DNA of 64,000 nt from Costus lasius (lineage: Eukaryota; Streptophyta; Magnoliopsida; Zingiberales; Costaceae). The notes below the pieces were generated by a model. That model saw only the letters and a list, made by a program, of their open reading frames with translations, made no database searches and was not told where the DNA came from. The translations under genes and the position numbers were made by a program. Where the stretch lies: contig CM050449.1 in assembly GCA_027563935.2 (NCBI GenBank), positions 76,876,556-76,940,555 of the forward strand, read 5' to 3'. Positions within the stretch are counted from its first letter, which is position 1. Each line of letters opens with the position of its first letter. This document shows, piece by piece, positions 48,642 to 61,440 of this stretch.

Positions 48642-51604
48642 TGTTACATCCCGTTATCTTAACCCCAAACAAGCAACATAATTCATAAAAGAAACAGGAT
48701 GTGTCATACAAGATCGATTCATATGCTAGGTAAAACCAAGTCCAGGAAACACGATCTGAAAATTTCGAAATTCCATACATATAAATCTCCACAAAAACAC
48801 AATTTCATAAAGGTACCTGCCACCACGCATTCCTTGCACTAGACATATGCAAGGCAACAGTTATATCAAATCCGTATCAAAACCATAAAATCCATAAAGG
48901 TACCTGCCACCAGGCAATACTTGCACTAGACATATGCAAGTTACAGATATATCAAAACCGATTACAAAGAATACACCACAAACCGAAATTCAAAACAAAA
49001 TCACAAAATCGCTTTTATAAACTCATACCAAACACCGAAACCAGGCCAAAGCCCGCGGTGACACAAAAATCAAAACCATTTAACTGCCACAATCCGGCAA
49101 CACAAATTCATATAGTTTAGCCATAGTCGGCAGCACATGTTCACATAATTCAGATATTAAGGCCACAACCGGCATCATAAGTTCATTAAGCATAAATCAC
49201 GATATCCATATAATGCTAACTGCGCCCCTGCTCTACTCCTGAAAATAATGAGGGGTGAGCTACACAGCCCAGTGAGTGGATAGTCTAAATCGACCATCCA
49301 TAACATACACTCAAAAATATAGACAGATTATTTTAAAAATCTTTAACAGGAACAATTATGTTAACATATAACAACATAAAGAAAACAGAAGTTATAATAA
49401 CAGTCAGATGTACACACCAACATATAACAAACTCAGGTTCTAGAGTTATACTCTAAACCAACTCAGATGTACACACCAACACATAACAAACTCAGGTTCT
49501 AGAGTTATACTCTAAACCAACTAAACACACCAACACTTAATTAACCTAGTTGTCCAGCATATTCAGTAGTGACCATTATGGTCTAACCCGGCTTTGGCCT
49601 AAGCACTGGGAGACTGCAAAATTTCATGCAACACATAAACATGGACAGTGAGTAGAATCAAGAGGTGGCCCCCGCCAGGTCACGACGTGGCACTTTGCTC
49701 TAAAACACCCCATAAACACATCGATGGATTGTGTGTAGATTCAAGAGGTGGCCCCCGCCGGGTCACGACGTGGCACTTTGCTCTACGACACCCCATATCA
49801 CAAAAAGAGAGTGATGACATCAAGAGGTGGCCCCTGTCCGACCAAGACATGGCACTTTGCGTCAAAACCCGTTCTCCCAAAAGGTTCCTACTAGACAACA
49901 GACACATCTTATATCATATATCACAAAGGTGGACTCCTAAGTGTCAACTAGACTCTAGGATAGTCATCACAATAATCACATCGGGCAGGCTGAACAACAA
50001 CCCCCATCACAATAATCATAACAGGCAGGCTGAACATCAACCCCCTTCACACATCACAATACAGGCTGAAAATTCAAACCCTTAACATATCACATATTGA
50101 CCATCCCCTTGAGTACACAGCTACACTTAGCCTTAGTCCTAACCAACACATGATCACAACAGATAATATTCGAAAATCCCATATCAACATAATTTTCGAA
50201 ATTCACATAACCACATAATATTCACATATTCAAAGATCACTTAACATTCCAAAAATCATAAATCACATAATATTTAAAAATCACATAACATAGTGTAATC
50301 CTTAAGTTTCAGGCTGGTCAGTTCAGTGTAACCTTGCTATGTTATCACCCAATGTTCTCAAACATGAATACATGATCTTAGATAAATAAACATGAGTTTT
50401 ATAATATTATAAGCATTTATCAAGTATCCATAAAATCAATATAAAATTTAAACATAAACTTAAAGCGTGTATTCATCAATTTGCTTTACAATTCACACAT
50501 GTAATCCATGGTTAACATAACATATTATCTACTAAAATTTTAAACCTTAGTTAACATGAATTTCATACTCAAGATCAATGATTTAATGCTTCCTAAACTC
50601 CATATAAGAAATACCCTAATTTCGGTTTTCATGGAGACATACCCTAAATTCGGTTTTCATGAAAAATATCAAGATTCAATTCACAATTAACATCAAGGAT
50701 TCGGTTTTTCATAAATAATTATCAAGGTTACAAATTTTCGGTTTTCATCCCAACTATCAAGATTTCGGTTTTACACATGGTAATTTTTCATGCAATCAAA
50801 TTTATTATTTAACACAACTATATTGATGAAGTTCGAATAAGACACATATGGAAGGAATTAAGACACCCCACTCACCTTGAACCGTGAACACTAAGGTGAA
50901 AACTCTCCAAAAAAACGTCTAGAGCCTTGCCACCACCAATGGAAAAGAACGCCACCCAAATCAAAGATGCCGGCCAAGGAAAAGGAAGAGGAAGAAAGGA
51001 AAATTCCTCCAAGCCCTCAAGAATCGCCTAAGTTCTTCAAAAATCGCCCCAAGCCTTCAAGCCGTCGCCCAAGATTTCTTTCAAGCCAAAAATCTCGCCC
51101 AAAAACTCTACCCTAACCGAAATACCAATTTGAATTTTTGGTTTTAAATTCTTAACCCATTAACCCATTAATTCAAATCGGGTTTAATCCATTTAACCAA
51201 TAATTTGAATTTTAAACCCAATTAGCGCAAACCCAATAACCCATAATTAACTAATTAATTTAACCATTAACTAACCATTCACTTAATGAAAATCCAATAA
51301 GGATTTAATTGACATCCAATAAGGATTAACGTCCAATAACTCCAATTAATTGACAATTAAATAACTTAAATTAACAAGCAATAAACTCTAATTAATTACC
51401 TGAAAATTAGCATCCAATAAGCTAGTTAATTAATTAGCATTAACATCCAAAAATCTCTAATTTAATTAACTATAATTCAACAACCAAAATCTCTAATTAA
51501 TTTATCATAAATTAACAATCAATACACAGGAATAATAACACAGTCAATAATTTTATTTAAATCAAAATAATGCTTACCAGGACTTAAGATCCTTGGATCT
51601 TACA
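48642..51604 (-). repeat. 5' LTR of gypsy K, 2963 bp
   Basis: Equal in length to the 3' LTR; differences seen near 49860, 49892, 51091 and 51139. Followed by GATCT at 51605-51609. Confidence 0.97.
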
Positions 51605-51609
51605 GATCT
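51605..51609. other. Target-site duplication of gypsy K, right copy
   Basis: GATCT; identical to 40892-40896. Confidence 0.97.
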
Positions 51610-53158
51610 CATAATCACACCCATACCTACTGAAATCATACCTACTGAAATCATCAGTAAAGGTAATGAAGTACTGATAGCCACCTCTGGCATGTTTACT
51701 AAATGGCCCACACACATCACTGTGTATAAGGTCAAGTAAACTTGAAGCCCTTTGACCTTTATTAGGAAAAGGTGACTTCGTCATTTTGCCCATTAAACAA
51801 GCTTTACATGTATCAATCTCCTCACAGGAGAATGATCCCAGCAGTCCATGATCATGCAACCGCTTAATGCGTTTCTTGTTAATATGGCCTAAACGACTAT
51901 GCCATAGCAAGGTGCTGTCATCAGCATACTTGGCTTTCTTAATATCAATCTGCTGTATAGAACATTCCATGTCCAACATGAATAACCCATTGCTAATTGA
52001 TCCAGTGGCATAAACAATATTATCAAAAGATAAAACACACTTTGAAATATTGCATTCAAAGGAAAACCCTTTCCTGACAAGAGCAGGAATAGAGATAATA
52101 TTTTTAGTAATGCTAGGAACAAAGTAACAATTGTCTAGTTCCAATACAAGCCCAGATGGTAGAGAAATGAAATATGTGCCTACAGCAACAGCAGCAACCC
52201 GTGCCCCGTTTCCAACTCGTAGGTCCACCTCATGCTGTCCCACCTGTCTTCTTCTCTTGAGTTCCTGTACATTTGAACAAATGTGAACTCCACATGCAGT
52301 GTCCAACACCCATGATATAGAAGAAGAGAACATGACCTCAGTCACATAAATACCTGAGCCAGAAGCGATGCTTCCCTTCTTGTCTCCTTGGAGCGCTTTA
52401 CAGTCCTTTTTCCAGTGACCCAGCTGGCCACAGTGGAAACATCTGTATTCCTTCGACCGCTTAACCTTTTGTTTCAGCGCCTTGTTGTAGTTCTTGACTG
52501 GGGTTTTTCCCTTCTTCCCCTTCTTCTTGTTCCTAGAAGGAACCATTAAGACAGAGGATGAAGGCTTTCCCTTCAGAGTTTCCTCTGTAGTCAAGAGCAT
52601 ATTCAGCAACTCTGCCGGGGTACAGTCGATTTTGTTCATATTAAAGTTAATAATGAACGCATCGAAAGAAGGCGGTAGAGACTGCAGAATAATGTCTACA
52701 GCAAGCTCCTGATTGATGGTGTGTCCCAGTTTCTCTAGAGCCTCCTTGTGCCCAATCATCTTGAGCATATGAGCTCCCACTGGACTCCCTTCAGCCAGTT
52801 TGCTCTGAAAGAACAGCTTGGTCAAGTTATAGCGCTCAGTCCTCACCTGTGCAGCATACAGCATCTTGAGGTTTGCTATAATTTCTATAGCAGACATATC
52901 CTCATGCTGACGCTGCAGCGGTGGCGTCATAGACGCTAACATCAGGCAAGCGACATCAATGCTATCATTGACATGCTTTTCATAGGCTTCCCGAACCGCC
53001 CTTGCGGCGTTCGGAGCGGGTTGAGGCGGTATCGCCGTCTCGAGGACATACAGTTTCCTCTCTGCCTTAAGAACAATCTTAAGGTGTCCGTACCAGTCTG
53101 AGAAGTTTGGCCCAGCAAACTTCTCCCTTTCCAGTAGGGATCGCACATTGAAGTTCAT
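51605..53158 (-). pseudogene. Gag, protease and start of integrase of copia F
   Basis: Uninterrupted frame from Met at 53158. Gag (about residues 1-230) with MNFNVRSLLEREKFAGPNF and LKMLYAAQVRTERYNL; CCHC knuckle C240-C253 (CFHCGQLGHWKKDC); protease box VLDTACGVHIC near 284-294; GAG-pre-integrase finger LLWHSRLGHINKKRI...CKACLMGKM near 418-459; integrase first Asp in HSDVCGPF (D481); then FTDDFSRY repeated by a short tandem duplication, after which the frame runs YGCDYEI into the K junction. Across the K insertion it continues in frame as IWQMDVKTAF of reverse transcriptase at 40896. The integrase core after D481 and the RT N-terminus are thus deleted. Confidence 0.94.
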
Positions 53159-54967
53159 GGTGTTCGTTGCTGCAGGAATCTACAACAATGCAAGAACAGC
53201 AAGGTCAGTATCAATGTTAAGAATCAATCAGGACTTAAGAATGATTCTTTTTCTCACTATTTTATCTGACTGAAAAATCCATTAAACAGTCCGAAAGAGT
53301 AAACACTCTTTTAGTGAGATGGGATCCAGATTTCATACTTGGTCTCCGCGTCCCGCTCAGGCGAGATAAGATGCATAGAGAGTACAAGCACTAATTTCTG
53401 GTAGGCAATTCCTGCCAATCGCCAACCCATGCGATTCCCCTTCATCTGGGCAATCCAGCAGACTGTGCCAACTGAGTTGGTACAACACAGTCTCTGATCC
53501 CTCAGATGGCTGCCTCCATATAGCTCACATATGCTCAGTATGTAGCCTACATGGTCAAGCTGACCTGACCTACTCCTTGGACCACCACGTGCTATGCTGA
53601 GCAACGAGAAGCGATAAATCCCTTCTCTGTAACACGCAGGTGTAATCCCGCACCGTCTGAAGATAGATGGACGTGCCCACTGAGTGGGTACAACACGGCT
53701 CCAACGATAGTCAGAACAGTGAGGTTTCGCGTCAGAAGGCTTTACGTGCTTGATATTTAGCGTTGGATTTTAACGGTCTTTTATCTTCTTACCTATCATG
53801 CAATTCCTATGGTGATAGCAGAAGATAAACTCATGCATTTCTAATTATATAAGCAATAAATAGAAAGCATGCTGATCTTATGTGGTAAAAGCCCATTAAG
53901 CCTAAGTAAGACCTTAACCTAACTTAAGTCTTGACTTGCTTTTCCTCATGGGGCTTTTGCTTCTCATCTGGCCCAACTTAGGGCCCAAGCGCCAATTGCA
54001 GCTGAGGTGCGCCCACCAGGGAAAATGCGCCTGTCCCAGAGTCGAACCCTGGACCTCCCACCTGGTTAAGCGTCAAGCTGCATGCGCCTCTGCCATGTGT
54101 GCTCTGTGCTCTTGTCTGATAAATTTACAAATTAATCTATCTATACAAAATTGACACGCAGGTCAATTACACTTTATAAATTAAATAAAATGTGATGCGC
54201 AGATCACGATAAATATTAATTTACAACAATTCACCAGGCTCGCAGGCCCCAGCACAGCACACATTAAGGGCAACCCACATAAGATAAAATAAACAAGCAC
54301 ATGGCATCATCCAAAAATCATGTGATCCAACATAAAAAATTAAAATTTCGAAAACCCCATTGGCATCAATTTTAATTTTCCTTATGTGCCCTACTACCTT
54401 ACAACAGTCCATTGATAGGGATCCACTCATCATGTCTAGTCAGATCCACTGCCCTTGCATGCACCAAGTCCTAACTGACTTGAGTCGACCAAAAGGTCAA
54501 CCATGCATGCGCCAAGGGCTGAATAGCCACAATGAGGTCTAGCAAGCGGGCGTGACCCCGGGCCTAACTCATGTGCGTTCATTAGTTGTCTCACAATCAG
54601 ACATCGCTACATGCCTGTGATGCAGTCGACCTATAGCCACCACGTGCTCGCGCATGGGTGCCATCTGGTCGACCCATCTAGGCTGTCAGATGGTCTGATC
54701 AGACTATTGGATCTAACCTAGAGGATGACTTCAGCCCCATCAACCCGTCTAAGGGTTTATAGCAGGCGCCTCTTAGATCTAGTGAAGGTCGCGCAAGTGA
54801 TATAGTTTTGAGAAAAACAAACTATGCGCCACACAAACATGCGCCATCAAAACATATTCAAGTTTCGCATATGCAACAACTAAAGATGAAAGTTCGCATG
54901 TATAGATCTAAGCATACAAGGATCACAAAAAAGGCTAAAGCAATCATAAAATCATGCATCAACCAGC
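53159..54967 (-). other. Leader of copia F
   Basis: About 1.8 kb without a gene. It matches, inverted, the leader of element I (61441-63245). The blocks GATGCATAGAGAG (near 53370) and CGTCAGAAGGCTTT followed by TTGATATTT (near 53730-53760) echo B and C leaders. Confidence 0.8.
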
Positions 54968-54979
54968 GCTCTGATACCA
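54968..54979 (-). other. Primer binding site of copia F
   Basis: TGGTATCAGAGC on the element strand, two bases inside the 5' LTR at 54982. Confidence 0.94.
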
Positions 54980-54981
54980 AT

Positions 54982-55648
54982 TGAAAGTCCCCACAAGGGG
55001 GGCGAAACCCTAAGACATGCGCATATATGAATTTGCATGGGCGGAATCTAGGGTTTCCTAGGATCGCATAGCATGTATTATATGATCAACTTAGAACAAC
55101 AATGATCATACCATGGCCATTGTTTGTATGATGTCGAGGAAGAAAAGATCGACAGGGGTCTCCTCCAGAGGATGCGCACACAATATGAAGAAGCCGCCTA
55201 CTCCCTTGGTGCTCCTTGTGCTAGCAAGGTTCCAAGAGGTTCTTGTCGTATGAAAAAAGGAAGATGATCTCCTTGCTTGGCGAAAAAAAACTTTCTCCTC
55301 TTGTCGTCCACTCTTTTACACGAGAATGCAAAAACTCTCAAAATCACAAGAGGCGACAAAGGCGTGAAGAGGCGAGCAACATGAGGCGTGGTCACGTAAG
55401 TGATCATGCTTTCTAAAAATAGAAATCCACTCCCTCACATGCGATCATGGGTTTACCCCAATCGCAAACTCCTCTCCATTTGAACCACACGCTCACATGA
55501 TGAGCTGGTTCATTTCGGTTTGGTCCAAGACCAATTAACCCAAGCAATCCAGTCTAGATCTCAATTAAACCCTAAGGCTCCAGATCTAACCGTTGATCTC
55601 TTGATGCTTCTGATCTCACTGATCTAGCATCCAATCTCTCGATCGAAG
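54982..55648 (-). repeat. 5' LTR of copia F, first part
   Basis: Matches 37950-38616 of the 3' LTR. Broken after CGAAG by solo LTR G. Confidence 0.93.
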
Positions 55649-57347
55649 TGAAGAAACCCCTTTCAAGAGGGGGGCGTGAAACCCTAAAGAGGGGGTGGGC
55701 GCATATCAAGATTTTCGCAAGGAAGCATAGGGTTTATTAGGATCTTTTGCATGCCATATGATCAACATCAAAAACGATTGCAACCATGAATGAAGGATCA
55801 TACCATCGCCATCATATGGATGGTAGCTTGGAAGCAAAGACCGAAAGGGATCTTCTCCCTAGTTGACGCACACAAGGTGATGTGCCTACTCCTTGGAGAT
55901 CCTTGTGCTAGCAAGGTTCTTCAAGGGTTCTTGCCGTATGGAAAGGGAATGAGAGATGGTCTCTAGGCTTGCCGAACCTTCTCCAAGATGTCTCCTTCTC
56001 CACACCAAGGTCTCGTCGAGAGAGAGAGGTGCCAAAGGTTGAATGGAGCGTTCACTTGTTTTGGCGTTGAAGGGAACATGCGCTTATTACTTTCCAAAAT
56101 AGGAAAGACATTAAGCCATGCGTTCAAGATCTCTAAACCGATCAATAACGCCACAAACAATGAACCATGCGTTCAAGCTCTTGAACCGGTTCAATGTAAA
56201 TGCATTTGGTCCAAAGACCAAACCAAACCAGCCCAAGCCATTTGGTCTAGATCATCTTAAACCCTAAGGCTGCAGATCTAACCGTTCATCTCGTCATGCT
56301 CTTGATCTCACCGATCTAGCATCAATACTCTCGATCGAAGCTTACCGATCTCAAGCCCTAATCAATCAAACATGATCAGACCAGATCTCACTTACAATCA
56401 GAGATTAAATCCCTTTGAACTGAACCGAAACAATTCAGTCCACACGATCTGACTTAAGTAAGCCATATCATCAAATTGTGCGACCCTAAGGGTTTCCTTT
56501 AAATGTCGGTAACGATAACTTACGTTATCACGATCAGTGTGGGGTATCTAGCAACACATCACTGTCTCCCGATATAAAGGAAAGAGTCTTCCAAGACTAC
56601 ACCCAAACCACAGCACAAGTGTGAATCCACTTCACTAGGCATACAAGTTTCCTTTGCCACTAGATGTTCTTATTGGACAAGCGTGTCAAGCCTGTAACTC
56701 CAATATGATGAGCATGATTAGATCAGGTGAACATAGTCACCTGGGTATGGCCATACACTTTCTAAATCATCTCATCCAGGGGGGCCCTTTTAGAACATCA
56801 CACTCCAATCCAGGAGATGGCAATCCTTTGTCTATCACTAGTGCCCTAACCTGACTCAAGCTCATTATCCAAGATAGTTTATAATCATTATATTTCAAAT
56901 GATATTGAACTAACTCAAAACAATGACAATCATCATTTAGAAACACAAGCGATCTCAAGTCAGAGGACATGTGCCACTTGTTGCAAACAAGGAATATTCA
57001 CATTGTGACAAGCAATTGAATATCCTAGTAGGGTCTGTCCAGTACATCCAATGTACCCATGAGTCTACATCTTATTCCATGCTCGAAGCATCCTATAAGA
57101 TTAGAACACATATTAGTCTCAATCATATCAAGGCTGTCTCAGGTTCACGAAGATATCTCGACTAAGGACAATATAGCATGTCAGCCTAGCTGAACAGCTT
57201 TGAGACATTATTCAGAAGAACACACATTGCAGCAGATGATGTAACAACCTGAATAATAACCATTGCCTTTATAAACATAAGAGTTTATATATGATACTGT
57301 TACAATCCCAAGGCCTCAAACATTAGCCTTAAGGGCATACCCCAACA
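55649..57347 (-). mobile_element. Solo LTR G of a related copia family, 1699 bp
   Basis: TGAAGAAACCCC...TACCCCAACA flanked on both sides by CGAAG (55644-55648 and 57348-57352), with F's LTR continuing beyond. No internal region, so the element was reduced to one LTR by recombination. The left ~700 bp differ from F; the right part is close to F, H and I. Confidence 0.95.
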
Positions 57348-58299
57348 CGAAGCTTACCGATCTCAAGCTCTAATCAATCAAACATGATCAGACCAGATCT
57401 CACTCACAATCAGAGATTAATTCCCTTTAAACTGAACCCAAAACAATTCAGTCCACACGATCTGACTTAAGTAAGCCATATCATCAAATTGTGCGACCCT
57501 GAGGGTTTCCTTTAAATGTCGGTAACGATAACTTACGTTATCACGATCAGAGAGGGGTATCTAGCAACACATCACTGTCTCCCGATATAAAGGAAAGAGT
57601 CTTCCAAGACTACACCCAAACAACAGCACAAGTGTGAATCAACTCACTAGGCATACATGATTCCTTTGCCACTGGATGTTCTTTATTGGACAAGCCTATC
57701 AAGCTTGTAACTCAAATATGATGAGCATGATTAGATCAGATGAACATAGTCATCTGGGTATGGCCATACACTTTCTCAATCATCTCATCCAGGGGGCCCC
57801 TTTAGAACATCACACTCCAATGAAGGAGACGGCAATCCTATATCTATCACTAGTGACCTAACATGACTCAAGCTCACCATCCAAGATAGTCTATAACCAT
57901 TATGTTTCAAATGATATTGAACTACCTCAAAACAATGACAATCATCATTTAGAAACACAAGTGATTTCAAGTCAGAGGACATGTGTCACTTGTTGCAATC
58001 AAGGATTATTCACATTGTGACAAGTAATTGAATAACCTAGTAGGGTCTGTCCAGTACATCCAATGTACCCATGAGTCTACATCTTATTTCATGCTCGAAG
58101 CATCCTATAAGACTAGAATACATATTAGTCTCAATCATATCAGGGCTGTCTCATGTTCACCAAGATATCTCGACTAAGGACTTTACTGCATGTCAGCCTA
58201 GCTGAACATCATAGAGACATTATTCAGAAGTACGCTCATTGCAGCAGACAATGTAACAACCTGAATAACAACCATTGCCTTTATAAACATAAGAGTTTA
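57348..58299 (-). repeat. 5' LTR of copia F, second part
   Basis: Resumes with CGAAGCTTACCGATC and matches 38612-39560 of the 3' LTR, until LTR H begins at 58300. The final ~60 bp are displaced beyond the window. Confidence 0.93.
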
Positions 58300-59750
58300 T
58301 GAAAGTCCCCTTTCAATAAGGGGGGGGGCCGAAACCCTAAAGTGGCGCATAGAAAACATGGGCAGCGGATACTAGGGTTTCATGGGATCGATGCATGTAT
58401 TATGATCAACATTAAATCTTTTGAATGCAAGAAAGAATGCGATTCATACCATGGCCATTTCTAGATGGCGCCTTGGAAGCAAGAGAACAAAAGAGGTCTC
58501 CTCCAAATCGTCACACACAAGATGATCAACGGCTTGCTCCTTCTTGTCGTCCCTTGTGCTAGCAAGGATCGTCCAAGGTGTCTTTGATCGTTTGAAGGGA
58601 AGAGAGAGCTTTCCTTGCTTGGCGATTTTTTCTTCTTTCGTCTACCACCTTTTCTCACACGAATGTGTGAAGAGCCAAAGGCAAAACGGCGACTAGAGGG
58701 CGAGAGAGGGGCGACGTGAGAGAGATGTGGTCACGTTGTGACATGCTATCTAAAAATAGCAAAACCATCTCAACGTTCAAGTGACCCCAATCGCAAATGA
58801 CAACTTGAACCATACGCTCATCCAATGAGCTGGTTCAAATCGATTTGGTTCAATAACCAAATAAACCAAGCAATTAGTCCAGATTATAATAAACCCCTAA
58901 GGCTTAAGATCTGACCATTGATCTCTTGATGCTCCTGATCTCACTAATCTAGCATCTATTCTCTCAATCGAAGCTTACCGATCTCAAGCCCTAATCAATC
59001 AAACATGATCAGACTATATCTCACTTACAATCAGAGACTAAATCCCTTTAAACTGAACCTAAACAATTCAGTCCACACGATCTGACTTAAGTAAGCCATA
59101 TCATCAAATTGTGCGACCCTAAGGGTTTCCTTTAAATGTCGGTAACGATAACTTACGTTATCACGATCAGTGAGGGGTATCTAGCAACACATCACTGTCT
59201 CCCGATATAAAAGAAAGAGTCTTCCAAGACTACACCCAAACCATAGCACAAGTGTGAATCCAATTCACAAGGCATGCAAATTTCCTTTGCCACTGGATGT
59301 TCTTATTGGACAAGCGTGTCAAGCTTGTAGCTCCAATATGATGAGCATGATTAGATCAGATGAACACTGTCACCTGGGTATGGCCATACACTTTCTCAAT
59401 CATCTCATACAGAGGGGGGCCCCTTTAGAACATCACACTCCAATTAAGGAGACGGCAATCCTATGTCTATCACTAGTGCCCTAACCTGACTCAAGCTCAC
59501 CATCCAAGATAGTCTATAACCATTATGTTTCAAATGATATTGAACTACCTCAAAACAATGACAATCATCATTTAGAAACACAAGCGATCTCAAGTCAGAG
59601 GAAATGTGCCACTTGTTGCAATCAAGGATTATTCACATTGTGACAAGCAATTGAATATCCTAGTAGGGTCTGTCCAGTACATCCAATGTACCCATGAGTC
59701 TACAGCTTATTCCATGCTCGAAGCATCCTATAAGATTAGAACACATATTA
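58300..59750 (-). repeat. Copia LTR H, interrupted by I
   Basis: Starts TGAAAGTCCCC at the break in F's LTR (flank GTTTA). It follows the F/G LTR plan but is diverged in its first ~650 bp. It stops at ACACATATTA where element I begins; the last ~220 bp are missing, presumably to the right of I. Confidence 0.9.
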
Positions 59751-61425
59751 TGTTGGGGTATGCCCTTAAGGCTAATGTTTGAGGCCTATGGGAATGTATC
59801 AGTATCATGTAATAAACTGTTATGTTTATAAAGGCATGGTTGTTATTCAGTTAGTTACATTGTCTGCTGCAATATATGTTCTTCTGAATAATGTCTCAAA
59901 GCTGTTCAGCTGGGCTGACATGCAATTATGTCCTTAGTCGATATATCTTGGTGAACATGAGACAGCCTTGATATGGTCAAGACTAATATGTGTTCTAATC
60001 TTATAGGATGCTTCGAGCATGGAATAAGATGTAGACTCATGGGTACATTGGATGTACTGGACAGACCCTACTAGGATGTTCAATTGTTTGTCACAATGTG
60101 AATATTCCTTGAATGTGACAAGTGGCACATTTCCTCTGACTTGAGATCACTTGTGTTATCTAAATGATGATTGCCATTGTTTTGAGGTAGTTCAATATCA
60201 TTTGAAACATAATGATTATAGACTATCTTGGATGGTGAGCTTGAATCAGGTTAGGGCACTAGTGATAGACATAGGATTGCCGTCTCCTTGTTTAAGGAGT
60301 GTGATGTTCTAAAGGGGCCCCCTGGATGAGATGATTGAGAAAGTGTATGGCCATACCCAGGTGACTGTGTTCATCTGATCTAATCATGCACATCATATTG
60401 GAGTTACAAGCTTGACAGGCTTGTCCAATAAGAACATCCAGTGGCAAAGGAAATATGCATGCCTTGTGAATTGATTCACACTTGTGCTATGGTTTGGGTG
60501 TAGTCTTGGAAGACTCTTTCCTTTATATCGGGAGATAGTGATGTGTTGCTAGATACCCCTCACTGATCGTGATAATGAGAATTATCGTTACCGACATTTA
60601 GAGGAAACCCTCAGGGTCGCACAATTTGATGATATGGCTTACTTAAGTCAGATCGTGTGGACTGAATTGTTCGGGTTCAGTTTAAAGGGATTTAATCTCT
60701 GATTGTAAGTGAGATCTGGTCTAATCATGTTTGATTGATTAGGGCTTGAGATCGGTAAGCTTTGATCGAGAGATTGGATGCTAGATCGGTCAGATCAGGA
60801 GCATCGAGAGATTGACGGTCAGATCAAGAACTTAAGTGTTTATTGTGGTCTGGACTGATTGCTTGGTTTATTTGGTTATTGAACCAAACTTAAGTGAACC
60901 GGCTCATGGATGAGCGCTTGGTTCAATTCAAAGAAGAGAGGAAAATGCGATTGGTTAAATGCATGAACACATGATCGCATGAAAGAGTGAGGTTGGCTAT
61001 TTTTAGCAACCACGTCTCCATGTCTTGTGTGGAGCGCATATCGTGTGGCCTCCTCTCTATTCTCGTCGCCTCCTCTCGTGTTGATCATTATTCTTCACGC
61101 CTTGAAGAGTCGAGAAGAAAAAAACAAGCAAGCTCTCTCTCATTTCCCATACGAAGGACTCCTTGAAGATTTGCTAGCACAAAGTCGCCAAGGAAGTAGT
61201 CGCCTTCTCATTGTGTGCGTCATCTAAGGAGAAGAGGCACTTGCGTCTTTGATTCTAAGACACCATCAAACCGATGGCAATGGTATGATTTTATCTCTTG
61301 TGCAATCGGTTTTTAAGTTGATAATAATACATGCATCAAAGGTCCTAGAAACCCTCCTTTCCGTTGCTTTAAAAATTACATGCGCCTATCTAGGGTTTCG
61401 CCCCCCTTATTTAGGGGTTCTTTCA
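59751..61425 (+). repeat. 5' LTR of copia I, 1675 bp
   Basis: TGTTGGGGTATGCCC...GGGGTTCTTTCA. Ends in a CCCCCC/GGGG hairpin before the primer site. The same LTR start is seen in J. Confidence 0.94.
59827..59832 (+). promoter_or_regulatory. Candidate TATA box of LTR I
   Basis: TATAAA in TTTATAAAGGC, conserved in the same place in J, F and G (inverted in F and G). Only ~75 bp from the LTR start, so the U3 would be unusually short. The assignment rests on motif and conservation alone. Confidence 0.35.
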
Positions 61426-61427
61426 AT

Positions 61428-61440
61428 TGGTATCAGAGCC
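61428..61440 (+). other. Primer binding site of copia I
   Basis: TGGTATCAGAGCC two bases after the LTR, a full match to the initiator Met tRNA end. Confidence 0.95.

Larger units (their letters stand above)
40897..51604 (-). mobile_element. Full-length Ty3/gypsy chromovirus K, 10,708 bp
   Basis: Complete with 2963-bp LTRs of equal length, GATCT duplication, primer site, Gag-Pol and polypurine tract. Only about four differences between the LTRs were noticed, so it is the youngest datable insertion here. Closely related to A in coding sequence; the LTRs are more diverged and carry a 59-bp tandem duplication absent from A. It interrupts copia F inside the fused integrase/RT frame. Confidence 0.97.
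37950..58299 (-). mobile_element. Ty1/copia element F, internally deleted, hosting K, G and H
   Basis: 3' LTR 37950-39623, polypurine tract, RNase H/RT 39644-40896, gypsy K 40897-51604 (duplication GATCT), integrase start/protease/Gag 51605-53158, leader, primer site 54968-54979, then the 5' LTR split by solo LTR G and again by H at 58300. The last ~60 bp of this LTR are beyond the window. Roughly nine substitutions separate the LTR copies. Probable left flank CTTAG. Confidence 0.92.
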
